Positions 50,623 to 59,569 of a stretch of DNA of 64,000 nucleotides are shown here, piece after piece. Made by a program: the position numbers and the translations under genes. The notes beneath the pieces were generated by a model. It did no database searches. It saw nothing but the letters and a program-made list of their open reading frames with translations, and was not told the DNA's origin. Where the stretch lies: positions 1 through 64,000 of the forward strand of contig JBMTDJ010000004.1 in NCBI GenBank assembly GCA_049431945.1, given 5' to 3'. Position 1 is the first letter of the stretch. Each line of letters starts with the position of its first letter. Source of the DNA: Mxb001 sp049431945. Its GTDB lineage: Bacteria; Actinomycetota; Actinomycetes; S36-B12.

Positions 50623-51879
50623 TCATGTGCGTGTGCGACGCAGGGTCTCGGGCATCGCCAGAACGAAGAGCAGGGCGATTGCGCTGACCGCCGCGCCGAA
50701 GGCGAAGGCCCAGTCGAAGCCGTAGAGGTCGAGCAGCAGGCCGCCGAGAAGCGGGCCGATCACCGCACCGATATCCGACACCATCTGGAATGCCGCGACG
50801 ACGCTTCCGCCCTGGCGGCCGCCCATGATGTCGCCGACCACGGCTGACGGTGCGGACCCGAGGAAGGCGGATCCGATGGACATCACCACCATGCTGAGGA
50901 AGAACACGACGAGGGCGACCGAGAGCGAGCCTGTCGCCAGATCGTCAATGACAAGCATGAGCATGCCGACGATGGTGGCTATCGTGCCGATGATCATCGC
51001 GGGCCTGCGTCCGCGCAGATCGGTCAGGCGACCAGCTGGCAGCAGGATCGCGGCCTGGACCACAGCGGCTACGAGGAACGCCCAGCCGGACAGGCTCGGC
51101 CCCTGCTGCAGTGCCTGAACGACGAAGAGCGGGATGAGCGCGCTGCGCAGGCCGAAGACGGTGAGGCCGGTGGTGAGATTGACGGCGAGGGCTGCGCGAT
51201 ACGCACCGTTGCGCAGAGCCCCACGGAGCTCGGCCCAGCCCCCGAGGCGAGGTGGTTCTACCTCGGCGGGTTCGGTCGCCACGACCGCCGCCTCCCGTGC
51301 GGCCAGGCGCTTGGGCGAGAGGAATACCAGTGCGATCACGGTGGCGATCGCGAGGGTGCCGGCGTAGAAGAAGAACGGCGCTCGGATCGAGACGGCGAGC
51401 AGGATCCCGCCGATCGCGGGACCTGCCACGCCGCCAACGAGGAAGCCGCCCTGCCAGGCCGCGGACGCGCGTCCGCGCTGGTCGGCGTCGACGACTCGCA
51501 GAAGCAGTGCCATGGCGGACACGGTGAACATCGCTGAGCCGATGCCTCCGATCGCGCGCAGCACGAGCAACTGCGGATAGCTCTGGGAGAGTCCGGCAAA
51601 GAAGCTCGAGACGGCGACGACGGCGAGCCCGGTAGCCAGCACATTGCGCTCGCCGAAGCGGTTGGTCCAGGCTCCGGCAAACGGCGAGGACACGAAGCGC
51701 ATGAGAGCGAACGCCGACACGACCGCCGAGGCGGCCAGGGCGGATACGCCGAAGGAGTCGGCGAAGATCGGGATCGACGGGATGACGATGCCGAAGCCGA
51801 GCGCGACGAAGAAGGCGATGCTCGCCAGTACCGCTACCTCGACCGGCAGGTCCTTGAGCAGGGGCAGGCGGCTACGCAC
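50623..51879 (-). CDS. Major facilitator superfamily transporter
   Basis: A 418-aa protein with about twelve membrane helices in two halves. It has an MFS A-type motif in the loop after helix 2 (GAWTNRFGERNVL) and its counterpart in the second half (GRLTDLRGRRPAMI). It is a probable drug/H+ antiporter-type exporter. GTG 51879 has TAGGCT 8 nt upstream. The gene is 92 bp downstream of the VWA gene on the same strand and so may have its own promoter. It converges on the amidase gene with 53 bp between. Confidence 0.9.
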   Translation of the reverse strand: MRSRLPLLKDLPVEVAVLASIAFFVALGFGIVIPSIPIFADSFGVSALAASAVVSAFALMRFVSSPFAGAWTNRFGERNVLATGLAVVAVSSFFAGLSQSYPQLLVLRAIGGIGSAMFTVSAMALLLRVVDADQRGRASAAWQGGFLVGGVAGPAIGGILLAVSIRAPFFFYAGTLAIATVIALVFLSPKRLAAREAAVVATEPAEVEPPRLGGWAELRGALRNGAYRAALAVNLTTGLTVFGLRSALIPLFVVQALQQGPSLSGWAFLVAAVVQAAILLPAGRLTDLRGRRPAMIIGTIATIVGMLMLVIDDLATGSLSVALVVFFLSMVVMSIGSAFLGSAPSAVVGDIMGGRQGGSVVAAFQMVSDIGAVIGPLLGGLLLDLYGFDWAFAFGAAVSAIALLFVLAMPETLRRTRT

Positions 51880-51887
51880 GATCCTCG

Positions 51888-51893
51888 AGCCTA
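51888..51893 (-). promoter_or_regulatory. Possible -10 box of the MFS gene
   Basis: On the minus strand TAGGCT ends 8 nt before GTG 51879 with no clear Shine-Dalgarno. Confidence 0.35.
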
Positions 51894-51971
51894 CGCAGCC
51901 GAGGCGTGTCCACGGTGGTCGCCCTGGGGGACAGGGGGAGGGTCACGATGCACGGCTCGAGGCAAGCAGGA

Positions 51972-53948
51972 TCAGGCGGAGCGGCGTCGACCCTTGCGGG
52001 ATCGCACGTAGTCGGTGACGACGTAGTCGCCGAGTCGGTCGCCGTCAGCGGCGAAGACCCGACCGCCATTGCGTCTGGCCATCGCATCGAGGAATCGGGC
52101 CAGACGCGGCTCGTCGCCAAGCCGGAACCACGAGATGGGTACTCCTCGGCGGGTGAGGCGATCGACGCCCGCGACTGTCAGCTCGACCGTCTCGCGATCG
52201 GGGGGCCAGTTGAACCACCAGTCCGGCCTCCCGAGGGGCCCGTCGACGAGGTGGGCGGTGGGCTCGCCATCGGTGACGACGAGGCAGATCCGCTCCGCGT
52301 CGCGATGGCGGTCGAAGAATCTCTCGGCGAGCAGCAGCGCATGGTGGAGGTTTGTGCCCTGGATGTCGGAGGCGGCCAGGTCGACGAGTTCGTTCGGTTG
52401 GACCGTGCGCGCGAGGTTGGCGAAGGCGATTATCTCGATCGCATCCAGCGGGAATGCCGAACTCGCGAGGGATTGCAGTGCGAGTGCCGTCATCTTGGCG
52501 GGACGCCAGGTGTCGTTCATCACCATGGAGAACGACTGATCGACGAGAAGCGCGACCGCCGCGCGCGTGCGCGTCTCGGTCTCGCGCACCTCGAAGTCCT
52601 CGGCTGAGAGGCGCAGTCCCGAACCGGACCGGGCGGACTGGCTCTCGGACAGGGAACGGCGCACGGCATTGCCGACCGTGCGGATGACATCAAGGGGTTG
52701 CTCGTCACCGAACTCCCACGCGCGCGTCTGGCCGGTGAGCTCGCCTGAGGCGCCGGATGCTCGTACGTCGTGATCACCCCGGGCGCCGGCCTGCATGTCG
52801 GCGAAGACGCGACGCAAGGCTGTGCGCCCGATGCGACGGATCGCCTTGGGTGACAGTTCCATCCGCTCGGTGAGGTAGCCCTGCTCCCGCAGATCTCGCT
52901 CGATCTCGCGCAGCCGCTCGACATCGTCGACGGCGGAGCGACCGAGTGCTCGCTCGAGGGCATCGAGGTCGATGTCGTCGAGTGCGGCCCCGGCGTAGTC
53001 CTGCCCGAGCTGCTGCTCCAGCGCCTCGAGATCGGCCATCTCGGCCAGCGCCTCGGTGGCGTCGGGTAAGCCGAGCCCCGCCTCGCCGGTCATGCGCTGC
53101 CGGCCGCTCCACGGCAGATCCGGTCGTAGTGCACGCAGATGCTCCTGCAACTGCGCCATCTCGCTGGCCAGGTCGAGGTCCTGCCACGCCTGCGCCATGA
53201 GGCCGGCCAGTTCCTCGCGCTGATCTGGACTGAGCGAGTCGAGCATGCGCTGCATGGCCGCCGCCCGGCGAGCCAGATCATCGAGCAACTCCTCCAGTGT
53301 CTCGGGGGAGTCGGGGAAGAGATCGCCGTGCTTGTGCATGAACTCGGCGAAGTCCTCGGTCGTGTCCTCGCCACGGCGGTGCTTGTCGAGCATCCGGTTG
53401 AGATCGGCCATCATGTCCTTGACCGCCTGCTGCGCCGCCGGATCTCCCGGATTCTTCAGCGCCTGGGACATCTGCCGGAATTGCTGATCGAGCACATCGC
53501 GCTTGAGCAGGTCCTTGATCGCCTCGTACTCCGCGCGCGCTCCGGCCGACGTCCAGTCATAGTCGGAGAGTTCGCGGACGGCGCGCGATGTGTCCTCGGG
53601 GAGCATGTCGAGCATCGCCTCGCGGAAGCGCGCGTCGTCGGAAGGGTCCGGGAAGAGCGCGGTGCGCTCATGCTCGACGGCGCGGTCGAGGTGCTCGCGC
53701 ACCTGCTCGAGCAGGCCATCCAGTCGACCCGACTTCTGAAGTTCGCGCCGTCGTTGCGCAAGGCGCTGACGCCACTCGTCGAGGCCTCGAGCGCCGTCCA
53801 TCCCGCGCCGCATGAGATCGCGCAGCGCTTCGCGCACGCTGGCGCCATCCAGCAGTCGATCGCCCAGAGCGTCGACAGCCGCACCCGCGTCGACCGGATC
53901 CGCGAGCGGGTCAGGGCCGCCGTGGAAGGCGCCGTAGCGGTAGCGCAC
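51972..53948 (-). CDS. VWA-domain protein paired with the AAA+ ATPase
   Basis: A 658-aa protein. It begins RYRYGAFHGGPDPLADP, a segment conserved in this actinobacterial family. A long charged helical region (about 40-380) and a C-terminal von Willebrand A domain (about 465-640) with the MIDAS start LLVDQSFSM (DxSxS) follow. It resembles the VWA partner of chelatase-like or MoxR ATPases; the M. tuberculosis pair is Rv0958/Rv0959. The client is unknown. GTG 53948 follows directly on the stop of the ATPase gene with no gap. Confidence 0.88.
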   Translation of the reverse strand: MRYRYGAFHGGPDPLADPVDAGAAVDALGDRLLDGASVREALRDLMRRGMDGARGLDEWRQRLAQRRRELQKSGRLDGLLEQVREHLDRAVEHERTALFPDPSDDARFREAMLDMLPEDTSRAVRELSDYDWTSAGARAEYEAIKDLLKRDVLDQQFRQMSQALKNPGDPAAQQAVKDMMADLNRMLDKHRRGEDTTEDFAEFMHKHGDLFPDSPETLEELLDDLARRAAAMQRMLDSLSPDQREELAGLMAQAWQDLDLASEMAQLQEHLRALRPDLPWSGRQRMTGEAGLGLPDATEALAEMADLEALEQQLGQDYAGAALDDIDLDALERALGRSAVDDVERLREIERDLREQGYLTERMELSPKAIRRIGRTALRRVFADMQAGARGDHDVRASGASGELTGQTRAWEFGDEQPLDVIRTVGNAVRRSLSESQSARSGSGLRLSAEDFEVRETETRTRAAVALLVDQSFSMVMNDTWRPAKMTALALQSLASSAFPLDAIEIIAFANLARTVQPNELVDLAASDIQGTNLHHALLLAERFFDRHRDAERICLVVTDGEPTAHLVDGPLGRPDWWFNWPPDRETVELTVAGVDRLTRRGVPISWFRLGDEPRLARFLDAMARRNGGRVFAADGDRLGDYVVTDYVRSRKGRRRSA

Positions 53949-55370
53949 CTACTCCGCCCCCACCGCTTCGTAGCGGGCTCCGCCCTCGGACTCGTCCTTG
54001 TCGATGCGGCGAGTCAGCCAGAGCCCCTCGAGGGCGAGCTCGACGCTGGCCGCGGCAATGCCTGCCGTGGGCTCCGCATCGGGACCCTCGACCGCGGCGA
54101 CAAGTCGGCCCAGTCCTTCCCAGGCGCCTGCGGCCTGCAGGAGGTCGGTGGATGTCACGAGGTCGCCGATCTCGATGACGCCGCCCTCGTCGAGGACCTC
54201 GATGAGCGGTGTGAGGTCGACACCCCCGAGGTGACGCCGGAACACCTCGGCGGTGGCTTTGCGCGCGAGGTGCTGCAGCACATCGTCCTCGCGCCCCTCC
54301 TCGCTCACTTCGAACTCCACTTTGCCCCGTAGCGACGGGACCACTCCTGCGAGGTCGCCGATGCGTGCGACGGCCTCGTCGCCAGTGATGGCCGAACGAC
54401 GCAGTGCAGCACCTGCGAGCGCCTCGGCTGCGGCGATCGCGAAGCGCGCTGAGACACCGCTGCGCTGATCGACGGCTCCGGACTCGCGCACCAGGCGCGT
54501 GAAGCGAGCGATGACCTCCATGAGGTGCAGGGGGACGACAGCGACGAGGTCAGCCTCCTGTGCGATGAGGTCGACCTCATGCTGTACGTCGTAGGGGTAG
54601 TGGGTGGTGATCTCCGCGCCGAAGCGGTCCTTCATGGGCGTGATGATGCGACCACGGTTGGTGTAGTCCTCCGGATTGGCGCTCGCCATGACGAGTAGAT
54701 CGAGGGGGAGGCGCAGGGTGTAGCCGCGAACTTGGATGTCGCGCTCCTCGAGCACGTTGAGCAAGGCGACCTGGATGCGTTCGGCGAGATCAGGAAGCTC
54801 GTTGATCGCGAAGATTCCGCGATTGGTGCGCGGCACGAGCCCGAAGTGGATCGTCTCCGGATCGCCCAGTGTGCGTCCCTCCGCGACCTTGACCGGATCG
54901 ACATCGCCCACGAGGTCGCCGACCGACGTGTCCGGCGTCGCCAGCTTCTCGCCGTATCTCTCGCTGCGGTGCTTCCAGGTCACGGGGGTGTCGTCTCCGC
55001 GCTCATCGACCAGGCGCCGCCCGTAGGCGCTCACCGGTGACAGCGGATCGTCGTTGACCTCGGATCCCTCGATGATGGGCGTCCATTCATCCAGGAGACC
55101 GACGAGCGTGCGAATGAGTCGAGTCTTGCCCTGGCCTCGCTCGCCGAGCAGAACGATGTCGTGACCGGCCAGGAGCGCGCGCTCCACCTGGGGGATGACC
55201 GTCTGCTCGAAGCCGACGATCCCCGGCAAAGTGGGCTCCCCAGCGGCAAGGCGCGCGGCGAGGTTTGCTCGGATCTCCTCCTTGACGCTCCTCGACTCGT
55301 AGCCGCTCGCTCGTAGGGCCCCGAGCGTGCGAGGAAGGTCGTCGGGCGGAGGGGGAGCCAGAGACGTCAT
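53949..55370 (-). CDS. Chelatase/MoxR-like AAA+ ATPase
   Basis: A 473-aa AAA+ protein of the magnesium chelatase BchI/MoxR clade. Walker A is LLGERGQGKTRLIR near residue 90, the Walker B-like region is GIFAINELPDLAERIQ, and sensor 1 is VMASANPEDYTNRG. No chlorophyll genes are present, so metal insertion is unlikely. MoxR-type ATPases with VWA partners remodel or assemble protein complexes. ATG 55370 has TACCGT 6 nt upstream. It is divergent from the FIST gene with 28 bp between starts. Confidence 0.9.
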   Translation of the reverse strand: MTSLAPPPPDDLPRTLGALRASGYESRSVKEEIRANLAARLAAGEPTLPGIVGFEQTVIPQVERALLAGHDIVLLGERGQGKTRLIRTLVGLLDEWTPIIEGSEVNDDPLSPVSAYGRRLVDERGDDTPVTWKHRSERYGEKLATPDTSVGDLVGDVDPVKVAEGRTLGDPETIHFGLVPRTNRGIFAINELPDLAERIQVALLNVLEERDIQVRGYTLRLPLDLLVMASANPEDYTNRGRIITPMKDRFGAEITTHYPYDVQHEVDLIAQEADLVAVVPLHLMEVIARFTRLVRESGAVDQRSGVSARFAIAAAEALAGAALRRSAITGDEAVARIGDLAGVVPSLRGKVEFEVSEEGREDDVLQHLARKATAEVFRRHLGGVDLTPLIEVLDEGGVIEIGDLVTSTDLLQAAGAWEGLGRLVAAVEGPDAEPTAGIAAASVELALEGLWLTRRIDKDESEGGARYEAVGAE

Positions 55371-55376
55371 GCACCG

Positions 55377-55391
55377 ACGGTACGTCAGGAT
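55377..55391. promoter_or_regulatory. Divergent -10 boxes, AAA+ and FIST genes
   Basis: Minus-strand TACCGT (55382-55377) is 6 nt before ATG 55370. Plus-strand CAGGAT (55386-55391) is 7 nt before ATG 55399. This supports 55399 as the FIST start. Confidence 0.42.
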
Positions 55392-55398
55392 GGGGGGT

Positions 55399-56694
55399 AT
55401 GGCTCCCGGAGGCCCGAGCAATGCCCGGTGCTCCGTTGCCCTGCGCCGCGGGCTCGATGCTGCGGTCCCGGACGCGGTACGCGCGGCCGTGAACGATCTG
55501 GGCGCTGCCCCTCACCTCGCCATTGTCGAGGTCAGCGCCCCGGGTGAGCCCCTTTCCGCGGGTCGCGCCCTGGCGCAGGCGGCGGCCCTCATCGACGAGG
55601 TCGTCCCCGGATGCCTGGTGATCGGTTCGAATGCGCACGGCGTCATCGGTGAGCTTGCCTCGGTGGAGATCGAACCGGCCATCTCGGTGTGGCTTGCCCA
55701 CCTGCCGGGGGCGCGACTGCGCGGGTTCCGGCTTGCGACCGTTCCCGCGCCGCATGGGGGTCGGGCGTTGACCGGGCTCCCGGAACTCGCGGACGACGAC
55801 CGGCTCGCACTGCTGCTGGCCGATCCGTGGACCCTCCCGGCCGACGAGGTCGTGGCCGCCTTCTCTCGCGTCGACGGCCCGCTGCCGGTCGTGGGCGGTC
55901 TCGTCTCGGGTGGTCGCGCCCGTGGGCAGTCCCGGCTCCTCCTGGATGGCGCGGTGTTCGACAACGGGGGCGTGGGCGTTGTCCTCGACGCTGAATCACC
56001 CGTGCGCGTCGTCGTGAGCCAGGGGTGCCGACCGGTCGGCGACCCGATGACGGTGACCGCGGCGGACGGCACCACCGTCCATGAGCTCGCCGGTCGCCCG
56101 GCGCTGGAGCGCCTGCGTGATGTCGTTGCGGGCCTCGATGCCGACGACCAGGCCCTTGCGGTGCGCGGCCTTCACGTGGGCATCGCGCGCGATCATCGGG
56201 TCGATGGCGGGCATGCGGCCGACTTCGTCATCCGCGGGATCCTCGGCGTCGATGCCCAGAGCGGCGCAGTGTCGGTCGGCGATGACGTCGAGATCGGATC
56301 GCTCGTTCGACTCCATCTGCGCGATGCCGACTCTGCTGACGCCGACCTGCGCACCGTGGTGGGACTCGCCGGCCGCGACAGTGCCGCTGTGGGGGCCTAT
56401 CTCTTCACGTGCAATGGCCGTGGCGGGGCGATGTTCACGAGTTCGGATCACGACGCGTCGATCGTGCGGGAAGGGCTCGGCACCGTGGCCGTGGGCGGCT
56501 TCTTCGCCGCGGGAGAGATCGGCCCCGTGGGTGGTGACAACCACCTCCACGGCTTCACCGCCGTGCTCCTCGTGGTGGAGCCCAGGCGGGTCGACGGCGC
56601 ACCGGTCGAGGTGAGTCGGCCCGCGGACTGGGACGTGGAGTTCGACGTAGCGCGCCTCGATGCTGAGCTGCGCGACCTCTTCGGGTCGGAGTGA
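55399..56694 (+). CDS. FIST-domain sensory protein
   Basis: A 431-aa protein with a FIST N domain (about 25-215) and a FIST C domain (about 235-390), including the signature GAYLFTCNGRGG and the GGFFAAGEIGPVGG near the C-terminus. FIST domains sense small ligands, possibly amino acids, and are usually fused to signalling outputs. Here the protein stands alone, with no kinase, cyclase or chemotaxis partner nearby. ATG 55399 is preferred because of the -10 box; ATG 55390 is possible. It is divergent from the AAA+/VWA pair. Confidence 0.88.
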   Translation: MAPGGPSNARCSVALRRGLDAAVPDAVRAAVNDLGAAPHLAIVEVSAPGEPLSAGRALAQAAALIDEVVPGCLVIGSNAHGVIGELASVEIEPAISVWLAHLPGARLRGFRLATVPAPHGGRALTGLPELADDDRLALLLADPWTLPADEVVAAFSRVDGPLPVVGGLVSGGRARGQSRLLLDGAVFDNGGVGVVLDAESPVRVVVSQGCRPVGDPMTVTAADGTTVHELAGRPALERLRDVVAGLDADDQALAVRGLHVGIARDHRVDGGHAADFVIRGILGVDAQSGAVSVGDDVEIGSLVRLHLRDADSADADLRTVVGLAGRDSAAVGAYLFTCNGRGGAMFTSSDHDASIVREGLGTVAVGGFFAAGEIGPVGGDNHLHGFTAVLLVVEPRRVDGAPVEVSRPADWDVEFDVARLDAELRDLFGSE

Positions 56695-56723
56695 CCTCAT
56701 CATCCACAGACTCCCGCGCGGCA

Positions 56724-56754
56724 TTGACCATGATGCTCGTTCACGAATTACGGT
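56724..56754 (+). promoter_or_regulatory. Promoter of the TIGR04338 gene
   Basis: TTGACC (56724-56729), 19-nt spacer, TACGGT (56749-56754), then 6 nt to GTG 56761. This is the clearest -35/-10 pair in front of a leaderless start in the window. Confidence 0.5.
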
Positions 56755-56760
56755 GTCCAG

Positions 56761-57267
56761 GTGATGGCCAGGGACCAGCATCGCTCCGCGGTCTACGCCG
56801 CTGAGGAGCAGTGGGCACGACAACTCGCGCGCGGGGGTGCGATCGACTTCTTCGGGTCGCCCCTTCAGGTGCCCACCGAGCGTCGATTTGCCGACATCGC
56901 CTCAGTCCAGGCCTACGTCGATGCCGTTCTCGGGCTTATCGGCATCATCACTCACTGGCCAGGTGCGGGGCCCGTGCGTGTGCGTGAGCGACGCGGCGCG
57001 GGTCGAGCCCACTACGTCGATGGCGTCATCGCACTACCGATCACCGGAGCCGTCGGCGAGCGCTGGGCCGCACGTGAAACGGTCGTTCTCCACGAGCTTG
57101 CGCACCACCTTGTCGCCCGGTCCCATCCAGGTGCGGTCGCGCACGGTCCGGAATTCTGCGGGGATGAGCTGCGCCTGGTCGAGATCGTTCTCGGCCCTGA
57201 GGCGGCCCTGCTCCTGCGAGCGGCATTCGACGGTGCGGGCGTGCCTGTCGCGGAGCGGGTGCGATGA
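56761..57267 (+). CDS. TIGR04338-type putative metallohydrolase
   Basis: A 168-aa protein with the zinc-type motif VVLHELAHHLVARS (HExxH). The C-terminal context HGPEFCGDEL, with a third ligand, resembles the Rv0185 family TIGR04338. The substrate is unknown and a peptidase or other metallohydrolase is likely. GTG 56761 fits the leaderless promoter; ATG 56764 is one codon later. It overlaps the DUF2786 gene by 4 nt, an order I recall for Rv0185/Rv0184. Confidence 0.88.
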   Translation: MMARDQHRSAVYAAEEQWARQLARGGAIDFFGSPLQVPTERRFADIASVQAYVDAVLGLIGIITHWPGAGPVRVRERRGAGRAHYVDGVIALPITGAVGERWAARETVVLHELAHHLVARSHPGAVAHGPEFCGDELRLVEIVLGPEAALLLRAAFDGAGVPVAERVR

Positions 57268-58076
57268 GGCACCTCGACACCATTGCCGCCCTCCTGGTCA
57301 AGGCCGAGCGCAGCGACAATCCCCATGAGGCTGAGGCCTATCTCGCGAAGGCGCAGGTCCTCGCGACCCAGGCCAGCGTGGACCTGGCGGTGGCCCGAGC
57401 GCTCACGGCCAAGCGCGAGGCCCGCGAGCAGCCGACCAGCGTCACCATCACCATCGGCGAGCGGGGCAAGCGAGCCAACACCCATCTGGTGACACTTTTT
57501 GTCGTCGTGGGACGGTGCAACTCGATCCAGGTCGATATCGCGCACAACTCCACCTATGTCATTGCGTATGGGATGCCCAGCGACATCGAGCTGGTCGAGG
57601 CGCTCTTCGGTTCGTTGGCGACCCAGATGACGGCGTCAGCCACGACATGGCTGGGAGCAGGGGAGTGGAAGGGCGACTCGTACGTCGCACGCGACGGCCA
57701 GCGCAAGCCTCACACCGCTCAGACCGCTCGAGCGGCGTTCTACCGAGCCTTCATCGATCGCATCGAGGATCGCCTGCAGGAGGCACGCGAGGAGGTACTC
57801 GCCGAGGCCGAGAGACAGCGGGTCGACATTCCGGCGGAAGTCCCGGGTGGCAAGGCCGTGGCGACGACGGGTGCGCTGGTCCTGCGCAGCAAGGAGTCGG
57901 AGGTGCGCAGTTTCTATCGCAAGTCCTCCACGGCTCGCGGGAGATGGTCGGGCTACTCGGGTGCGGTCAGCCGGCGTGCTGGCAGTGCTTCGCGCGCCGG
58001 GCGAGACGCGGCCGATCGAGCACGCACCACGAGCGCCAAGGGGATTGCAACCAAGGGCCCTGGGCTCAGCGCCTAG
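57264..58076 (+). CDS. DUF2786-domain protein
   Basis: A 270-aa protein with the N-terminal DUF2786 domain (HLDTIAALLVKAERSDNPHE, then AEAYLAKAQVL). DUF2786 is a small helical domain of unknown function. A globular middle part (about 70-200) follows, and then a basic Ser/Arg/Ala-rich tail (RGRWSGYSGAVSRRAGSASR). The tail could bind nucleic acid. Coupling to the HExxH protein suggests a joint role. Its end overlaps the convergent P450 gene by 4 nt. Confidence 0.88.
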   Translation: MRHLDTIAALLVKAERSDNPHEAEAYLAKAQVLATQASVDLAVARALTAKREAREQPTSVTITIGERGKRANTHLVTLFVVVGRCNSIQVDIAHNSTYVIAYGMPSDIELVEALFGSLATQMTASATTWLGAGEWKGDSYVARDGQRKPHTAQTARAAFYRAFIDRIEDRLQEAREEVLAEAERQRVDIPAEVPGGKAVATTGALVLRSKESEVRSFYRKSSTARGRWSGYSGAVSRRAGSASRAGRDAADRARTTSAKGIATKGPGLSA

Positions 58077-59503
58077 CGACGCCGGAGCGTCATCGGCATG
58101 CCAGCGCGAGGGCGCAGTGTCACTGCAGGCATGGGCTCGATGCTGATCCCCGGGACGAGCTGGGGGGACCAGCGCTGCGCCAGCGTCGCGAGGACGAGGA
58201 TCGCCTCGGTCCACGCGAACTGCTCGCCGATGCAGCGGCGATTGCCCCATCCGAAGGGGAACCATGCACCCCGCGGCTGGCCGGGTGCATCCTCGCTGAA
58301 GGAGCCCTCTGCGCCAATCCAGCGCTGTGGCCTGAACATCAGGGCTGCCTCCCACCACCGGGGGCTTCGGTGCAGGGCGAACTGGCTAGCGAACGCGAGC
58401 GCTCCGCGGGGGATCATCCAGCCGCCCACCTCGATGTCAGCGAGCATGCGGCGTCCTTGGAGCCACGCGGGTGGGTAAAGGCGCATGGCCTCCGCAATCA
58501 CCGCGCGGGAGCGGGGAAGTTGCCCCATGTCCTCCATGGTCGGGGTGCGTCCGCTGAGCACCGCATCGAGTTCCTCATGCAGCCATTCGGCGCGCTCGGG
58601 ATGCTGCGAGAGCAGCATCCAAGTCCAGGTCAGCGCCATGGCCGTGGTCTCGTGACCCGCGAGGATCAAGGTGACCGCCTCATCGCGGACTTGGTCGTCG
58701 CTGAATCGGTGCCCATCCTCCTGTGCCTCAAGGAGCAGGCTCAGCATGTCCCCTGTGTCGCCCTGTGCGCGGTGCTCGTTGATGATGCGGTGCACGATCT
58801 GGTCAATGCGCGTGGAAGCGGCGAGGGCACGGCTGCGCCCGGGTGCCGGCACGCTCAGGACCCGTGGCCCCAGTGCCAGATAGCGGCCCATGCCGTCGAG
58901 GAGCGCGCTCAGGGATTCGCCGACTTCATGCGCATCACCGGTGAGGTCCGATCCGAAGAGAGTGCGACCGACTATCGCCAAGGTGAGGGTGGACATGTCT
59001 GACTGCATGTCGAGTGTCTCGCCATCGCGCCAGGTCTGTTCGTGCTCGTCGGTGAGGGCAGCCATCTGCGCGGCATACGAGGCAACGCGATCCCGGTGGA
59101 AGGCGGGCTGCACGAGGCGACGGTGGCGCAGATGCACGTCACCGTCACTTGTGAGCAGGCCGTTGCCCAGGACGGCCTTCGCGCCTTGCAGACCGCGACC
59201 CTTCATCGTCTCGCGCCCGTGGGAAATGAAGACCTCGACGATCGCCTCAGGGTCCGTCAGCGCGTAGATGTGGTCACTCATGAGGCGCATGTGAGCCATT
59301 GGCGTGTACTCGCGCTCCATGTCGACCATGAACCGCGGGGCCGCGCCGGCCTTCGTCATGCCACGCAAGGCCTGCAGGCGATTCGGTCCCGGCGGGCGAG
59401 CTACGTCGCGACGCCGGTCGCGCGGTATCGGAACATCAGAGTGGTAGACGCGCTCGCGGGCCAGGCGTGCTGCCGCCCGAATGTCGGGTTCGGTCGATGT
59501 CAC
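58073..59503 (-). CDS. Cytochrome P450
   Basis: A 476-aa P450 with the I-helix LILAGHETTAMA, the ExxR motif IAEAMRLYPPA, a PERF-type region FRPQRW and the heme loop FPFGWGNRRCIGEQFAWTEA with the Cys ligand. It has no fused reductase, so it needs external ferredoxin. Likely an oxygenase for fatty acids, terpenoids or xenobiotics; the substrate is unknown. GTG 59503 has GAGACT 6 nt upstream. It is divergent from ilvA, 66 bp between starts. Confidence 0.92.
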   Translation of the reverse strand: MTSTEPDIRAAARLARERVYHSDVPIPRDRRRDVARPPGPNRLQALRGMTKAGAAPRFMVDMEREYTPMAHMRLMSDHIYALTDPEAIVEVFISHGRETMKGRGLQGAKAVLGNGLLTSDGDVHLRHRRLVQPAFHRDRVASYAAQMAALTDEHEQTWRDGETLDMQSDMSTLTLAIVGRTLFGSDLTGDAHEVGESLSALLDGMGRYLALGPRVLSVPAPGRSRALAASTRIDQIVHRIINEHRAQGDTGDMLSLLLEAQEDGHRFSDDQVRDEAVTLILAGHETTAMALTWTWMLLSQHPERAEWLHEELDAVLSGRTPTMEDMGQLPRSRAVIAEAMRLYPPAWLQGRRMLADIEVGGWMIPRGALAFASQFALHRSPRWWEAALMFRPQRWIGAEGSFSEDAPGQPRGAWFPFGWGNRRCIGEQFAWTEAILVLATLAQRWSPQLVPGISIEPMPAVTLRPRAGMPMTLRRR

Positions 59504-59509
59504 GCAATC

Positions 59510-59563
59510 AGTCTCGCCCAGGGGGCGGTTGCCGGGGTCTACGGGGCTGGGATCTGCCAGGAT
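59510..59563. promoter_or_regulatory. Divergent -10 boxes, P450 and ilvA
   Basis: Minus-strand GAGACT (59515-59510) is 6 nt before GTG 59503. Plus-strand CAGGAT (59558-59563) is 6 nt before ilvA GTG 59570. Confidence 0.38.
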
Positions 59564-59569
59564 GCGGTC

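Noticed and set aside
51906..52607. Plus-strand frame of 233 codons with an ATG-like start near 51948
   Set aside because: Antisense to the VWA gene MIDAS region; no ribosome site and no family resemblance.
53139..54332. Plus-strand open frame of 397 codons
   Set aside because: It is antisense to the VWA and AAA+ genes, which have clear domain motifs. High GC leaves long open frames on the other strand.
53949..55370. Magnesium chelatase for chlorophyll synthesis
   Set aside because: Only the AAA+ and VWA parts occur; no bchH or other pigment genes are present, and the family exists in non-photosynthetic actinobacteria.
57515..59002. Plus-strand open frame of 495 codons
   Set aside because: It crosses the end of the DUF2786 gene and runs antisense to the P450; the composition is Arg/His/Gly-rich and shows no domain.
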